Shown here: positions 35,505-47,450 of the stretch, piece after piece
Position numbering within the stretch: the first letter of the stretch is position 1
Layout: the number at the start of each line of letters is the position of its first letter
Source: Mesocentrotus franciscanus
Taxonomy: Eukaryota; Echinodermata; Echinoidea; Camarodonta; Strongylocentrotidae
Length of the DNA stretch: 64,000 nucleotides
Reading direction: 5' to 3'
NCBI GenBank assembly: GCA_037976565.1
Contig: CP137668.1
Span: 24,510,280 to 24,574,279 of the forward strand
Notes under the pieces: generated by a model
The model's input: the letters and a program-made list of their open reading frames with translations, nothing else
The model's database searches: none
Told to the model about the DNA's origin: nothing
Program-made: the position numbers and the translations under genes

Positions 35505-35906
35505 TTAAAGATAAAGGCCAGTTCTGGTCATGCGATTGCATTGTGAAAGAAACGATGTGGAATCAATCGGAAAAGAATGATCATCTAGCATATAAGTATT
35601 GGTGTGCACTGCAAGGTTCTGGAATCATCAAAATGATAAGAATTTGGCCCAGTCTTGGTAGAGTTACAAGCACTATACACAGAAAGATGTATATGGGACT
35701 ACGCGACACGTGCGCGCACGTGTGCGATATCTATTTGGTCCCAATAGATATAATAATTTACCAAACATATCAATTAGTAGGCGGTTTCCCGGCAAAATTT
35801 GTATCATCACATATTAGTCAAAACATTCTTTTACATGATTGGTAATGAGAGCTTCCATTTCATTTTTTGAGAGGGGGGCGTTTCCAAAACTGGTCTATAC
35901 CTTTAA
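35505..35906 (+). mobile_element. TTAA MITE, type B1 copy 3 (complete)
   Basis: 402 bp, ends TTAA-AGATAAAGGCCAGTT and AACTGGTCTATACCT-TTAA, matching 30145-30546 throughout. Confidence 0.85.
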
Positions 35907-37449
35907 GACAACCCATTTTCTTTATATACTATGTCATTAGCATACATCTAAAGTTATTAGATAAATGTATATACTGCATAGGCTGATGTATATGTGGAAT
36001 AAATAAACACCATCCAATATATTTAGTTTGTTTTGGAGGCCACTCGCATTTTTATGTTTTCAAAAGTATTCAAAATAATAAGAATAACAATGATAAAAAC
36101 AACAACCACTAAATAATAATAATAATAACAATAATGATTACAAGAATAGGATAATTGTATTAAAACAGTTTCTTTGCATAATCATTGCAGAATTAGCGAA
36201 GAAAATTCACAAAGCCTTTTGAGTAATAATTTACAGTTATCGATCAACAGTATGAAATTTTTGTATTCTTTTAATAAATATAGCTCCTTTCATATCATGA
36301 ACTTCAGAAAAAACAGGAAATCAGCTCTTATGTACACTCAATAGTAATCAATCCTTTGCTTTTCAAAACAAAACAGAACTTACACGCAAGGCCTTTATAA
36401 GATCAACATACATGTACATGTATAGTATACGACACAATGCCATTAGATAGGATGGATTCTGCTTTGACTTTTACATGTACAATGAACCTGTATACTAGAC
36501 TTCCTTATCTCCAATGCTCAGCAAACCACATAACATCTCTAATCTATTTTGAAAACCAGACCCTACATATACCTGCTAAAATCATTAAACCATTGAGTTA
36601 CCAATCACACTACATGTATGTGGCAATGGAATGAGCCATGAAAGTGAAAGTTCAATTAAAAGCTATTTTAAATACAGACTAGCCTTGCAGACTCTCCACA
36701 GTCTTCATACATTAACTCTGCAACTTACTTTCGATGCATTTTATATTTGATAGGATATTAATATTTCAAGTTCCTGTATGATATTTTTATTGCCATCTGA
36801 CAGGAAATAGTGATGGATTTGCTCTGTTTTCTTGAATTGTACAAACTAGAGATACATGTAGGTTGTTTATTTAAACAAGTGCAGGGTAATAAGAGCATTT
36901 GTTATTGTAATTTCAATGATGCATATATATTATACAAACTAAAACAGAGAGATCAGAAAGAGTCTTTGAGTAGCCTTCAAACACAAGAAGGGCTCTACAT
37001 ATGAAATTTAACACACAACAAGGCACTATGTGAAAATAACGGTACTGTAAAACAGCCATCTTTTTTTAACCTTTAGGAACAGTGTATAAAGTAAACTATG
37101 ATAGCAATTTTACATTCATGATTATTTATAGTGAAGGAAACACCACACAAAAGGGATGGTTGATCCATGGTTCACTATAAAAATACAGCCAAACCTCCCC
37201 CTCAAAACTGTATTTTTTTTTTTTGCTGAATGGTTTACTTACTTTCATAGAAATATAAAAAGATCAACAATCAAGCCACAAATCAATCAAGTAGAATCAA
37301 TTCCAAGTATAACATCAAGTAGGGATTAAAAGCCTCTTAAGAATATAGGATAGTTATAAATATGAAACTCATAAAATGAAATGTGATACAAAAAAGCCTG
37401 ATATCGAATCATCATACACTATACAGCCAAAGGGGCGAACAGACTGCAA
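35907..37449. other. Nothing recognisable
   Basis: AT-rich with an AAT/AAC repeat near 36110-36135 and several TACATGTA words. Confidence 0.4.
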
Positions 37450-37651
37450 TAGAGTACCGAAGCTGTGACGTCATAAAAATCTATTTTTGGAATTTCTCAA
37501 TTTTTTCTTCATTTTCCGAAAGAGCACCAAAAATAATATCCAAATGTCGAAAACCAATTGAATATGTTAAGTATTGGCTGAGGTATGACCATCTGAATAA
37601 AAAGATTGCCTATGGGAACTCAGTGTTATATTGCTCTGGCTCATAACATTA
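37450..37651 (+). mobile_element. Single arm of the TAGAGTACCGAAGC foldback
   Basis: Starts TAGAGTACCGAAGCTGTGAC and matches, inverted, the right arm of 39704-40077. It stops just past the hairpin centre (ctggctcataacatta). Confidence 0.75.
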
Positions 37652-38329
37652 AAAGGTGTTTTTTTTTTTAAACTCAAGAATGAAAGGTGGACTGGTTGAA
37701 TTAGGGCCTTTGGTGAATGATTTTAGATGTATTAACCTGTAATATGTCACATTCTGAAAAAAAACATAAATTGGGACTAATCAATTGTTCACATACTTAA
37801 AGAATTACAAAACTGGGTAAGGGTATGAATAATCTAGTTGTTCACTGTATATAGCCCTTGTAATGAAAATGAAATTTCTTACCGCAATCTTGCACACACA
37901 TGCACACTGTATCGACTTTACTTCTACTTGTGTCAGGTATAAAATAGGCTCATGAACAACTGCTAAAATTTAGTGACATTTCTACATGTAATTCCTTTCA
38001 ACAGGGGATACATTAACCAAGTTCGAGTGTATTTATTTATTTCCTAGAGATCGAACTCTGAATGGTGCTCTTTATCCAGAAGGAAGCGTAGTTTGGGGAT
38101 TTCCTGCTCAGACCAACGGGCATAATACTGACCTCAAGTAACCCAAGTAATACAATGGAGGCATTATTGTAATTTGCCAACCAATATACATGTATGCAGG
38201 CCTACAGGTAATACCAACACATGTAACGTCTCTTGAGAGTCAGAAGAGGTTTAACTCTAAGTAAAGTACCTTCTATATAATATTTAATACCTCTGGTAAT
38301 TCATTTACCTCAACTAAATTGTTATTATT
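37652..38329. other. Nothing recognisable except a half hairpin
   Basis: 38226-38262 (gagagtcagaagaggtttaactc) is half of the short dispersed hairpin. The rest is AT-rich. Confidence 0.4.
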
Positions 38330-38626
38330 TATTAATCTGTTTTTTTTTTTTTTTTTCCACTATTATTATACATTTATCAATACAAACATGGGGTTATGTT
38401 CTAAGTTCATCACTTTTTATAACCCCCACATTGACATTAGTTTGTTTGAAGTCTAATGTTATTCTGTATTTCTGCTTTTGATCTTGTTGATTTCTTTTTC
38501 CTAATGTTTATCATGTCATTAATGTGTTGAATAATTACTATGTACATGTATGTATTAGTGTGTATATTGTTTTGTTATTTTTTTATGGAAATGTGGAAAT
38601 AAATCAATTCAATTCAATTCAACTCT
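38330..38626 (+). mobile_element. 3' end of a non-LTR retrotransposon with AATTC repeats
   Basis: A T tract (38339-38357), then AT-rich sequence ending ggaaatgtggaaataaatca and AATTC repeats (38605-38622), like the tail at 16728. Confidence 0.45.
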
Positions 38627-39703
38627 GTGTTTAATAAAGAATAGGAGTAAAGACCATTATGGCTCTAAACACACAATAGGAATAATTGTGGTAATTCTGT
38701 AATTTCTGCGCCACCAACACCAAGTTTTTGGAAAAATTCATAAATGAACTTTCAAGTGCTGAAATTTGACTTACAGTGTATTCACAGATGGTGTATGTTT
38801 GTTTCATTGTTAAATTGGGTAAAAGAAAATACATATCTCATGGTCTTTAACTTCACAATGAGGGAACCTGTTATCTATTTCAGGAGTACCAGTAAAAGCT
38901 TCTTTTTTTTAATTCTCAAATCTCGACACATTATTGGACAATTGACTTACTGGACGGGATTTGCTGCCTACAGCAACGAAGTGGCCATACTTCATTTCAA
39001 AATAGTAACAAGGAACATTGCTTATGATGGAACCCTAATCCTTCAATCAATTACACCTTTTTTTCATGAAACAACGAAACAAACGAGTTCATAACATTAT
39101 CCATGCATGGAGAGGCAAGATTTTAAAAAGTCCACACAAGGATTTGTCAATGTACATCATATATAATAACAATGCTACTAATATTTTATATTTATATAGC
39201 ATGCATTTTCGGTTCGGAGCAAGAAGGGCATATAAACTCTGTGTTGAAGTATACAAATTAAAGCCCTTCTGGCTATAAACAGAAGTATATACATGTACAA
39301 TGTACCTACACATATTTCAATGCACTTTACATTATACTAAACATGGTGACTCAATTTCAAATTTTGAGCCCCCCACACACACAAATGTGTGCACCATCTC
39401 CATTCCTTAGGGGGTATCCCTCCCATATTTTAGGACCTACATGTACCTATTATACTGGAGCTACAACAATCGGCAGAACATTGTTGTAACATTGTTGTAG
39501 CATGGGTTAGGTCCATCGTAGTAGAAGAACAGGTATACATACATGTACTACTGACATTTTCTCTCTCCCCCTTGTACGCTGTCCTACATGTAATAGTCAC
39601 TCCCACTTCCACTGTGAAAGCATTGTATTCTGCTTTCTCACACACAACAGTTTCACACCCCCTCATACAGAGAATATAATTATTGATACAGTAATGTCAA
39701 CAA
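38627..39703. other. Hairpin and possible retroposon remnant
   Basis: 39213-39276 is a short CAGAAGGGC-type hairpin. tttatatttatatagc (about 39188) and gtgtgcaccatctccattcc (about 39388) match words in the SINE-like end at 59316, so an old minus-strand retroposon may lie here. No gene. Confidence 0.35.
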
Positions 39704-40077
39704 TAGAGTGGTGAAGTGTGACGTCATCAAAAATCTATTTTTGGAATTTCTCAATTTTTTCTTCATTTTCCGAAAGAGCATCAAAAATAATGTCCAAATG
39801 TCGAAAACCAAATGAATAGGTTAAGTATTGGCTGAGATATGACCATCTGAATAAAAAGATTGCCTATGGGAACTCAGTGTTATATTGCTCTGGCTCCTAA
39901 TGTTATGAGCCAGAGCAGTATAACACTGAGTTCCCATCTCTTTATTCAGATGGTCATATCTCAGCCAATATAACCTATTCATTGGTTTTGAAATGGACAT
40001 TTGGTCTTCGGAAAATGAAGAAAAAATTGAGAAATTCCAAAAATAGATTTTTATGACGTCACAGCTTCGGTACTCTA
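39704..40077. mobile_element. Foldback MITE with 180-bp arms (TAGAGT/TGACGTCA)
   Basis: Almost a complete palindrome of 374 bp centred near 39897 (ctggctcctaatgttatgag). Each arm includes TGACGTCAT near its end, AAATCTATTTTTGGAATTTC and GAACTCAGTGTTATA. Confidence 0.85.
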
Positions 40078-40174
40078 TAACAGACTGTTACAGATTTGTT
40101 TCTTCTTCTATGGTACAATCATGGATGACTTGACTGCACAACCTAACATGTCAGAACATACCATGCAGTCTCTA

Positions 40175-40175
<1 letters not shown>

Positions 40176-40209
<34 letters not shown>

Positions 40210-40224
40210 GTCTGTCTGTCTGTC

Positions 40225-40255
<31 letters not shown>

Positions 40256-40312
40256 GTCTCTCTCTCTCTCTCTCTCTATATATATCTCTCTCTCTCTGTC
40301 TCTCTTTTGAAG
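40176..40312 (+). repeat. TC/TGTC microsatellite
   Basis: CT dinucleotide runs interleaved with TGTC units and a short TATATATA. ORFs across it on both strands are artefacts. Confidence 0.95.
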
Positions 40313-40638
40313 TGGAATTGCAAGGTTGTTTATAAAAGGAGAAAATACATTCTGATGATGAGTTTGCTTCATCAAAAGCAGGAATAAACACAACTGTCAC
40401 AAGTGAAATGTTTGAGGGAATATCCATCAATATAAAGCAGGGTCATAACATATTATAACTGTAAATGATTAAACACAAATTGGCAACTTTATGTTATAAC
40501 TCATGAGCAGTTGTCCATTGTTTGGGTGGAATTCCTCAATAATGAAAGCAGTCTGCATTCACTTTGGTAGGAAAAACAACAGGCAATCATAATGTTAATC
40601 AATTCACGAGACGACTGTCTACCAATTGGTATACCGTA

Positions 40639-40758
40639 AGGCTCATTTACACAGCCCAAAAATCATTTTGAAAAACCATTGTTTTTATTTTACTGCCATT
40701 CACACTACTGGAAAAACCCATAAGAAACCATTGGTGTTTGATAGTTCTGTTTTTTTTG

Positions 40759-40789
<31 letters not shown>

Positions 40790-41020
40790 TTTTTTTGGGG
40801 GGGGGGTGAGTTGCTCGCATATACTGTATATGCGCCACTTGTGTCTACCCTGCATGCGTTAGCACAGAGGCAAGAAAAGTCACATGACCAAAAACCGGAA
40901 TGATTCACTGGTGTTTTGAGAGCGAGCTGATGAACTGATGAAGTTTCCGCCAGCATTTAAAAAAAAAACACTGGAATGTGAGAAAAAACTCTGGTTTTTG
41001 CTTGCAGTGTAAATGTAGCT
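40639..41020 (+). mobile_element. GGCTCATTTACAC MITE, copy 2
   Basis: Ends GGCTCATTTACACAGCCC and GCAGTGTAAATGTAGCT. Contains a TTTTG repeat, a T/G run (40743-40806) and CACACTACTGGAAAAACCCA shared with 28809. Confidence 0.75.
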
Positions 41021-41047
41021 ATTGAGATATTCTCAGGGTCATACGAT

Positions 41048-41584
41048 TTAAAGGTACTATGTCCCATTTGCAGGCCAAAAAATGAAAAGGTTAAATTCCA
41101 ATGGTATTTGAAAGACAATACTAATTTAGAACTTCCCTAAAAAAAAGGGGGCTTGAAAATGTCTTTAAGTGGGAAAATAACGACTATTAGTTGTCGAATC
41201 GACTTAGGAGCTATAGAGCCAGTAAGTAATAGTCTGATTTTTCAGACCATTGTACCGAATGGTCGTACGTTTTATGCTGCGCAAAGATTCAATCAGTTTA
41301 ATTTTGGCCATTACAAGAAGTGGGTTATTGATGTAGACAAATGCTCATGTACCCTTTACAGCTCATTTTATGTATGTTATTACCAAAGATGAAAAAGCCA
41401 GTCAGTCACTCAATAGTGTCTGACAGTGAAGTCTAGCAAGTAAACGGGTTTCCTTGCATAATTTGAATATTAGGACACTGCTAACGTTTAAATTTCACAG
41501 ATAGGACATACATGACATATACATAATTCCTGCAAAGTTCTACAGAATTTGATGTTGGCTGCAAAAGGGACATAGTATCTTTAA
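41048..41584. mobile_element. TTAA element (AGGTACTATGTCCC ends)
   Basis: 537 bp bounded by TTAA. Ends AGGTACTATGTCCCATTTGCAG and, inverted, AGATACTATGTCCCTTTTGCAG. An 79-codon frame inside has no motif. Confidence 0.8.
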
Positions 41585-41951
41585 CATATGGAGCCTTTTT
41601 CTAGCTGTGTAATCTTCTTTTTGATAAACCCTGTACAAGCTTTCCAATATTGTGGTCAATGCGGTGTAGACCAAGGTTTTAACGCTGTTGTTCAGTCACA
41701 CATAATAATGATATTTATGCATACATGTATATCACATAACAATATTACCCCTCTACACACTTCTGTTCAGGGGTTGTAAATTGCATGCTAAAGTTCTGAA
41801 AATCAGCTCACAGTGCACTCAAGGAACGAATCCTAAAAGTTACAGGCTTTCATCTCCTGGGTAAAGAATAGCAAATCTAGATTAATGTGTTGGTAAAATG
41901 ACATTGCCATTATAGCTTTGATCCATAAACCTCACACCTCGAGTCAATGGC
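41585..41951. other. Nothing recognisable
   Basis: AT-rich spacer between two TTAA elements. Confidence 0.4.
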
Positions 41952-42456
41952 TTAAAGGTAATACAAAGTTTTGGTATGGGGTCCGGAATTTGGTTCAAAT
42001 GAACATATTGGAAGCATATGCGATTTTACAATATTCAATGATCGTTGTCGCGGTTGAAATCGAGTCTAAAGTGATGAAATTGTAATTAATAAACTCTTTA
42101 TGTTGTATAGCTCCCTCTCACGACTGATATTACTTTAGCTTTAAAATATTGTTTCTTGACTACAATCAACCGATTTGCTATTCGTTTGGAAATTATATAT
42201 CATAACTGCATATTCTGAGATTTTCATGATTGCAGCTACCATGGAATGGCCTTAGGCGCTATTTGAAATATTTGAAATTTACCGGGAGCACCAGTAAATT
42301 TTGATTATTCGATTTTCTCGAAAGCAGAAGTGTTTTAGGGGCTAAAATTTCTAGTCCTTATAAAACATCCACAGGGGCATCCAAATATATCAAAATTTTG
42401 AAGAATTACTATCCGTCCAATTTACAAAATTTCCCAAAACTTTGCATTACCTTTAA
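41952..42456. mobile_element. TTAA element (AGGTAATRCAAAGTTTTGG ends)
   Basis: 505 bp. The left end AGGTAATACAAAGTTTTGG and right end CCAAAACTTTGCATTACCT are inverted with one difference. TTAA on both sides, flanked by GGC and GCC. Confidence 0.85.
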
Positions 42457-43202
42457 GCCATACAACCACAATTCCTTTATATGATAATACTGTGAGAAGA
42501 TTACTGTTATACTGTACATTGTAAGCAATTAATTTTCCATAAAATCCATTTCAAATAGTCCCTCATTCGACAATCAGTTAGACTCTTCCAAATTATTTTT
42601 CAATAATCATCTGGAAAATGGAATATACTGTATCAGAAATACAACAGACATTGAACCTTAAACAATACAATTTTTCTGATCTGGCATCCATGCTTGATTG
42701 CCATACTACCATCATCGTGTATCTTTATCTTTTATGTTTAGCAGAATTACCATTACACAAACACCGCAAATCAAATTTGACAATTACACAACCTGAGGCG
42801 ATTATTTAGTTCCAAATCACTGACCGACCTAAGAGCGAGGCAATGCATGAGTAAACACGAATATCCATTATCTAAAACTGATTCAATGAAGCATTGTATC
42901 TAACAGCCTGTTCACACAGCGGGAAATTTGCATGAAAGTCGTTTAAAGAATCGGGAAGGGCGTATACACATGAAAAACATTGTGTAAGGAAACTAGTTTT
43001 GAAGAAGTCAGATGACACGACAGCTTGCCAATCATTAGTGCGGGCTCACACTAAGCCCGACCCAGTTATACTTTCTTTTGTTTGACTGAATGTTCAGACA
43101 AGAACAGGCCCTGATTCTTTACTGCATTCTCATTCGGAACGATGCGCAAACATGCATTTCATTCTATGTGTAATATGTTTAATAATACAATGTTTAGACT
43201 AT
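42457..43202. other. Nothing recognisable
   Basis: AT-rich. gcctgttcacacagcgggaa (42906) and gggctcacactaagcccgac (43043) hint at another small element, but no full structure was found. Confidence 0.35.
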
Positions 43203-43802
43203 TACCGTATTTGCCGGCGTAAAGGCCGCAGTATTTTCTCTTCCGAAAATATCAAAAAGTCTGGGTGCGGCCAATCCGCAACAACAGTAAAAAATCGGCT
43301 GTTAAAACAGCACGTAATTTCGTACATTTCTAGATTAACTCCACACATCTTACTGACAATTTTATGTTGCATTATTGACATGAAGTCTAAAATAAACTTC
43401 ATAACTTATTTTCTAACATAATCTACCGGTAGATCTAGATCTAAGTTCGTGCCATTGCATCGCTAAAAAGTAAAACTTACTAAAAGAAGAACCGTTACGG
43501 AGCTAGCTGCTGCGCAACGCAACTGCACATCTAGCCAAAGTCGCAATTTCGTATTACACCGCACATCGTGGCAGGGGTATTTAATACATGTATGTAGGAT
43601 ACCAAATCTTCATCTCCCTGCTGCGATACAGTACTAGCTTAAAATCGATGAAGATTTGCTAAATTATACGATCATTTTTTAGGTAAACTTCCTGTAAATT
43701 TATAAGAATATTGATGAATTTGGTATCAGTTTGTAAAAAAAAATAGTGAATAATAGAGAAAATTACGATTATTTTGTTTGGTCCGTTTGGTTTTTTTCCT
43801 TT

Positions 43803-43834
<32 letters not shown>

Positions 43835-43905
43835 CCTCTAAAAAATGTCAAAGTTGGGGGTGCGGCCTATGCGGCGCTGCGGCCTTATCGCCGGCAAATA
43901 CGGTA
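43203..43905. mobile_element. TA-flanked element with CCGTATTTGCCGGCG ends
   Basis: 703 bp between TA dinucleotides. Ends CCGTATTTGCCGGCGTAAAG and, inverted, CCGTATTTGCCGGCGATAAG, continuing to GGCCGCA. The right end repeats TGCGGCCTNNNCGCCG-like words. A T run of about 32 lies at 43806-43834. No ORF. Architecture parallels 46936-47450. Confidence 0.8.
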
Positions 43906-44382
43906 AAAAAAAATTACTTAACATGTAGCTATACGGTTTTCGTATGCTAGCTATACCGGTACTGTGAATTATAGAAGCCTGAACAGATGTAAAAACACCT
44001 ACAGTGATAATGTATCTATTTCAAAAGAGATTGAAATGTAAAAATGTATACTTACTGTACATGAAGTAACCACAAGCTTGTGTAAATATGTACACATGCA
44101 CTCCATCTTTCAACAGCTTGGTGTACATTGCTAATTTGCTAGTCAAGTCATTGTTTCTCATGTGGTATGAGCAATCGCTGATTACGATTAACGAAAATCA
44201 TGAAACTAAAAAGTGCCTTTCATTTTTAGGTGGTCCTAAAATTTTGTCTAAAAAGCTACATGTCGATAGCAAAATAACCTGAGAGATCAAGCTCTCAGTC
44301 ACATGTCATTTATGATACATGTAGCTTGTGATTCAATTATGACCATACATACATGTACATGTATTTTGCAAAAATGCATACA
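43906..44382. other. Nothing recognisable
   Basis: AT-rich sequence with TACATGTA words. Confidence 0.4.
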
Positions 44383-44557
44383 TACAGTGAAACCTGTCTA
44401 TAAAGACCACCCAAGGGGGACAATAAAAAATCATTATGTACAGGTTCCTTTAGTACGTGTTTCAATAAGAAACCATCTTCAAGGGAAACAAAAGGTGTGG
44501 TCTTTGTAGACAGGTGGTCTTTCTATACAGGTGGTCACCAAAGCAGGTTTGACTGTA
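44383..44557 (+). mobile_element. CAGTCAAACCTG MITE, copy 3
   Basis: 175 bp between TA dinucleotides. Ends CAGTGAAACCTGTCTATA and AGCAGGTTTGACTG. Confidence 0.75.
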
Positions 44558-46401
44558 CAATGTATATGACTACCATTCTTGGGAGTATTGTAAAACTGGA
44601 ACTTTCAGGTGCATGAAATATACACTAAATTTCTCTAGTGGATCAGATTCACAAAAATTTCAGGCCCTGAAATAATTAAATCACAACTTACACACTACTG
44701 AATTAGTGAGAAGACAAGAGAATTTTTGCAATTTTCGAAAGTTTCTTGACATAAAAATCACCAGTCTTCATGATTCACATAAGTTTAACGATGGGCTGAT
44801 TTTGCGAAAGTTGATGGTTTTACAGTAACTACATGTACATGTACATATACATACATGTACAATTACATGTAGCTCCACCTCTGCCAGACTTCTGTCGAGT
44901 TTAATACCCTGCATGGCTTTCAGGGAAAATGTTCTTGCAAAAGTCATGTATGTTATTTACTGCTAGGGCCTACTGTATATAAACTCTACGTAGTGTAATA
45001 TAATTCACCTTGGTACATACAATGTAAATGTGTATTTCTTTATCTCTATTTTATCGACCTGTGTTTCTTTGTAATAGTCTGATCCCATAAAATTACTTGT
45101 TTCTTGCCATAAGAGAGACCTTGAAAGTTTGATCAAAATTGAACTTTTTGAACTGAAAGGAAAGATGTGCTTCTAACCTTGTCATTTCTCTCAATAATGA
45201 TCTCGTGCACATCCTGTACAATACAATAGTCATGTTTGCAATTTTGCATACGGTAACTGCTCCTTTTCTGTAACATCATGTACTTACAGGTATAAGTACG
45301 AATGCACAAGGCTATGGAAACTGAAACTTTCACAGATGGTGTTGATTCATGAAAGTTTATTGACACAAAATAATTGAATGATGATATATAATGACACTAT
45401 TTTTGAGCAATTTGTGCATTTTGGGGTTCACAAAAATGGCAGACCTTACAATCTGCAAAAGTTTCCTGTCGCAAAATGTACAGGTGACGTAATGACTAGC
45501 TCAATTTTCTCCTACTTTGCTGCTCATCAATTAGACATAACTCTGTGTTATTTTCAATTCCTGAATTTGTTTTTTTTGTTTAATATAATATATTCACCTC
45601 CAAATTCAGAATTTCCCTCTTGTCATTACCTTTTCAACCTCGGCCTCAGTGAAATACAATATCACTCTGGAAATTCAAAATTTGTTGGTTTATTTTTATT
45701 TGTGATATTAAATGCCGGAGCATACAATATTTATCAATTTTAATCATTTGTTGTAGGTTTCATTCAGTACTATCACAACTGTGAAAATTCATTTTTCATC
45801 ACAACTATCAAGGGTCACCTTTAAAATGCACCTTCAATGTTATAGACATGATGGAAGCAGGCTTGAGCCTGGAATTGAGTAAAAGCTAAACTTCCTTTTG
45901 AAAACCCTTTATCTCTTGGTATCATGTCACCTTGCATTGATCCCCGGTTTCCTTCCAATAGGAAACCAAGCTCATCCTATTCTTACATCCACCAATGTAC
46001 ACCAATGTAGTGGTGTTTATGATCATGGGAACAACAAAGAAAAAGTAACATTCTTACCCTGAATTCAGAATTCAGACAACTAGAATTCATATAACTAGAT
46101 ACAAGTCCACCCTATTCTATCTTCCATACACCAGAGTACACAATGAAGTTGTTTTTTTATCATGGGAACGACAAAAAAGAAAAACGTAATTACACAATTG
46201 ATACTGGCACAATCTTTTGTTGTTGTTGTTGTTGTTGACCATTTATTCTATGGTATATGTATTGGGGGGGGGGGGCACTTGTGTTTCCAAATGTTTTTTT
46301 TCCAAAGGTTTATCATTATGAAAAGGATAAAGGGTTGATTTTTTAAATTTCTAGACCTTCAGAATCATGAACCCCGTTTCATTTTAGAAATTACCAATCT
46401 A
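44558..46401. other. Nothing recognisable
   Basis: AT-rich. A 121-codon frame at 45378-45743 lacks any motif. A TTG repeat and a G run lie at 46216-46276. Confidence 0.4.
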
Positions 46402-46864
46402 AGGGTGCGGTGCGTTCAAGCGACACTTTTTCACCCTAGAAACACGGTTTTCAAAGACGTTTAGTTTAAAACACGGTTGCGTTCAAACGATTTCAAGCGA
46501 TTTTTCGTCGGTCATAAAAATAAACGTGTTAACACAAACATGAAATGCTGAAAAAGATGCGTTTTGTAACGTGATTGCATAAAATCGCTTGAACGCAACT
46601 TAGATCTCAATCATGATTCTATGACGTTATAATCGTGGCCTGCTTCAAACAAATTCAGAAAGCGTGCGCCGAAGTTGCCCGATACTTTCTGTGTCAAACT
46701 GCGCAGTGTGATGTGCAGTGGCTGGGCTGGAAATGAGCGAGAATCAGCGTTGCTTGAAAATCGCTTGAACGATCTCCCGCAGTAACCGTGTTTTGTAACG
46801 GCGTTTTCATTTGTGATTCATGTTTATGTTTCTAGCTTCAAAAAAATCGCTTGAACGCACCCTA
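46402..46864. mobile_element. GGGTGCGTTCAAGCGA-ended MITE
   Basis: About 460 bp, ends AGGGTGCGGTGCGTTCAAGC and TCGCTTGAACGCACCCT. Internal TTGCGTTCAA and AAATCGCTTGAACG words recur five to six times in both orientations. CpG-rich relative to flanks. Confidence 0.75.
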
Positions 46865-46935
46865 TATTGACCAGTCGGATTACAAGCCTTCATAATAATT
46901 CACTTTCAAAGTAATGAACCTTCAGAAAAACGACA

Positions 46936-47450
46936 TACCGTAAATCTCCGTGTATAAGGCGCACTTTTTTGCCGCGGAAAAAATTTGAAAGTCGGGAGTG
47001 CGTCTTATACACAGGTACAAAAAAAAAAAAAAAAAAAAATCATTTTTTTTTTTTTAAAGTTTCGATTTATGCCCCTCCACCTGGCACTATGCCTGGCAAT
47101 GTCTCCCAGCTCAGTAATCGGTGTGTTGACTCACCACTCGGAAACTAGAACAACACTCAAATTTGTCTGTCATCTTGGTTTGAAAGTAATCTTTCTAATA
47201 GATCTCAATATGTAGTTTATAATAATAATTCTTCTATTACACATGGCATACCACAAGGTCCTATCCTAGGTCCTCTACTATTTTTAATTTACATTAATGA
47301 TCTTACACATTCTTCTGCTCCTTCAACTTCACCTCGCAGTTAAATGAAAGTCCTTCCCCGCGTGGGTTTTTTAACACAGACCTGGCTTGGCCCCAAAAAT
47401 AGGGGTGCGTCTTATACACAGGTGCGTCTTATACACGGAGATTTACGGTA
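46936..47450. mobile_element. TA-flanked element with CCGTAAATCTCCGTGTATAAG ends
   Basis: 515 bp between TA dinucleotides with 26-bp inverted ends CCGTAAATCTCCGTGTATAAG continuing to GCGCA. TGCGTCTTATACACAGG is repeated near both ends. It contains a reverse-transcriptase fragment at 47161-47342. Confidence 0.85.
47161..47342 (+). pseudogene. Reverse-transcriptase fragment inside the TA-flanked element
   Basis: The plus frame in phase with the TGG codon at 47176 reads WFESNLSNRSQYVVYNNN and then HGIPQGPILGPLLFLIYIND. This is the canonical RT palm block (GxPQGSxLGPLLFxIYINDL) of non-LTR retrotransposons. It stops at a TAA right after 47342. The YMDD-type active site, which lies further downstream, is absent. 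About 60 codons survive, without visible disruption within the block. Confidence 0.8.

Noticed and set aside
40121..40430. Open frames on both strands
   Set aside because: Translation of the TC/TGTC microsatellite.
45378..45743. 121-codon plus-strand open frame
   Set aside because: Hydrophobic peptide from AT-rich sequence without motifs or homologues that I recognise.
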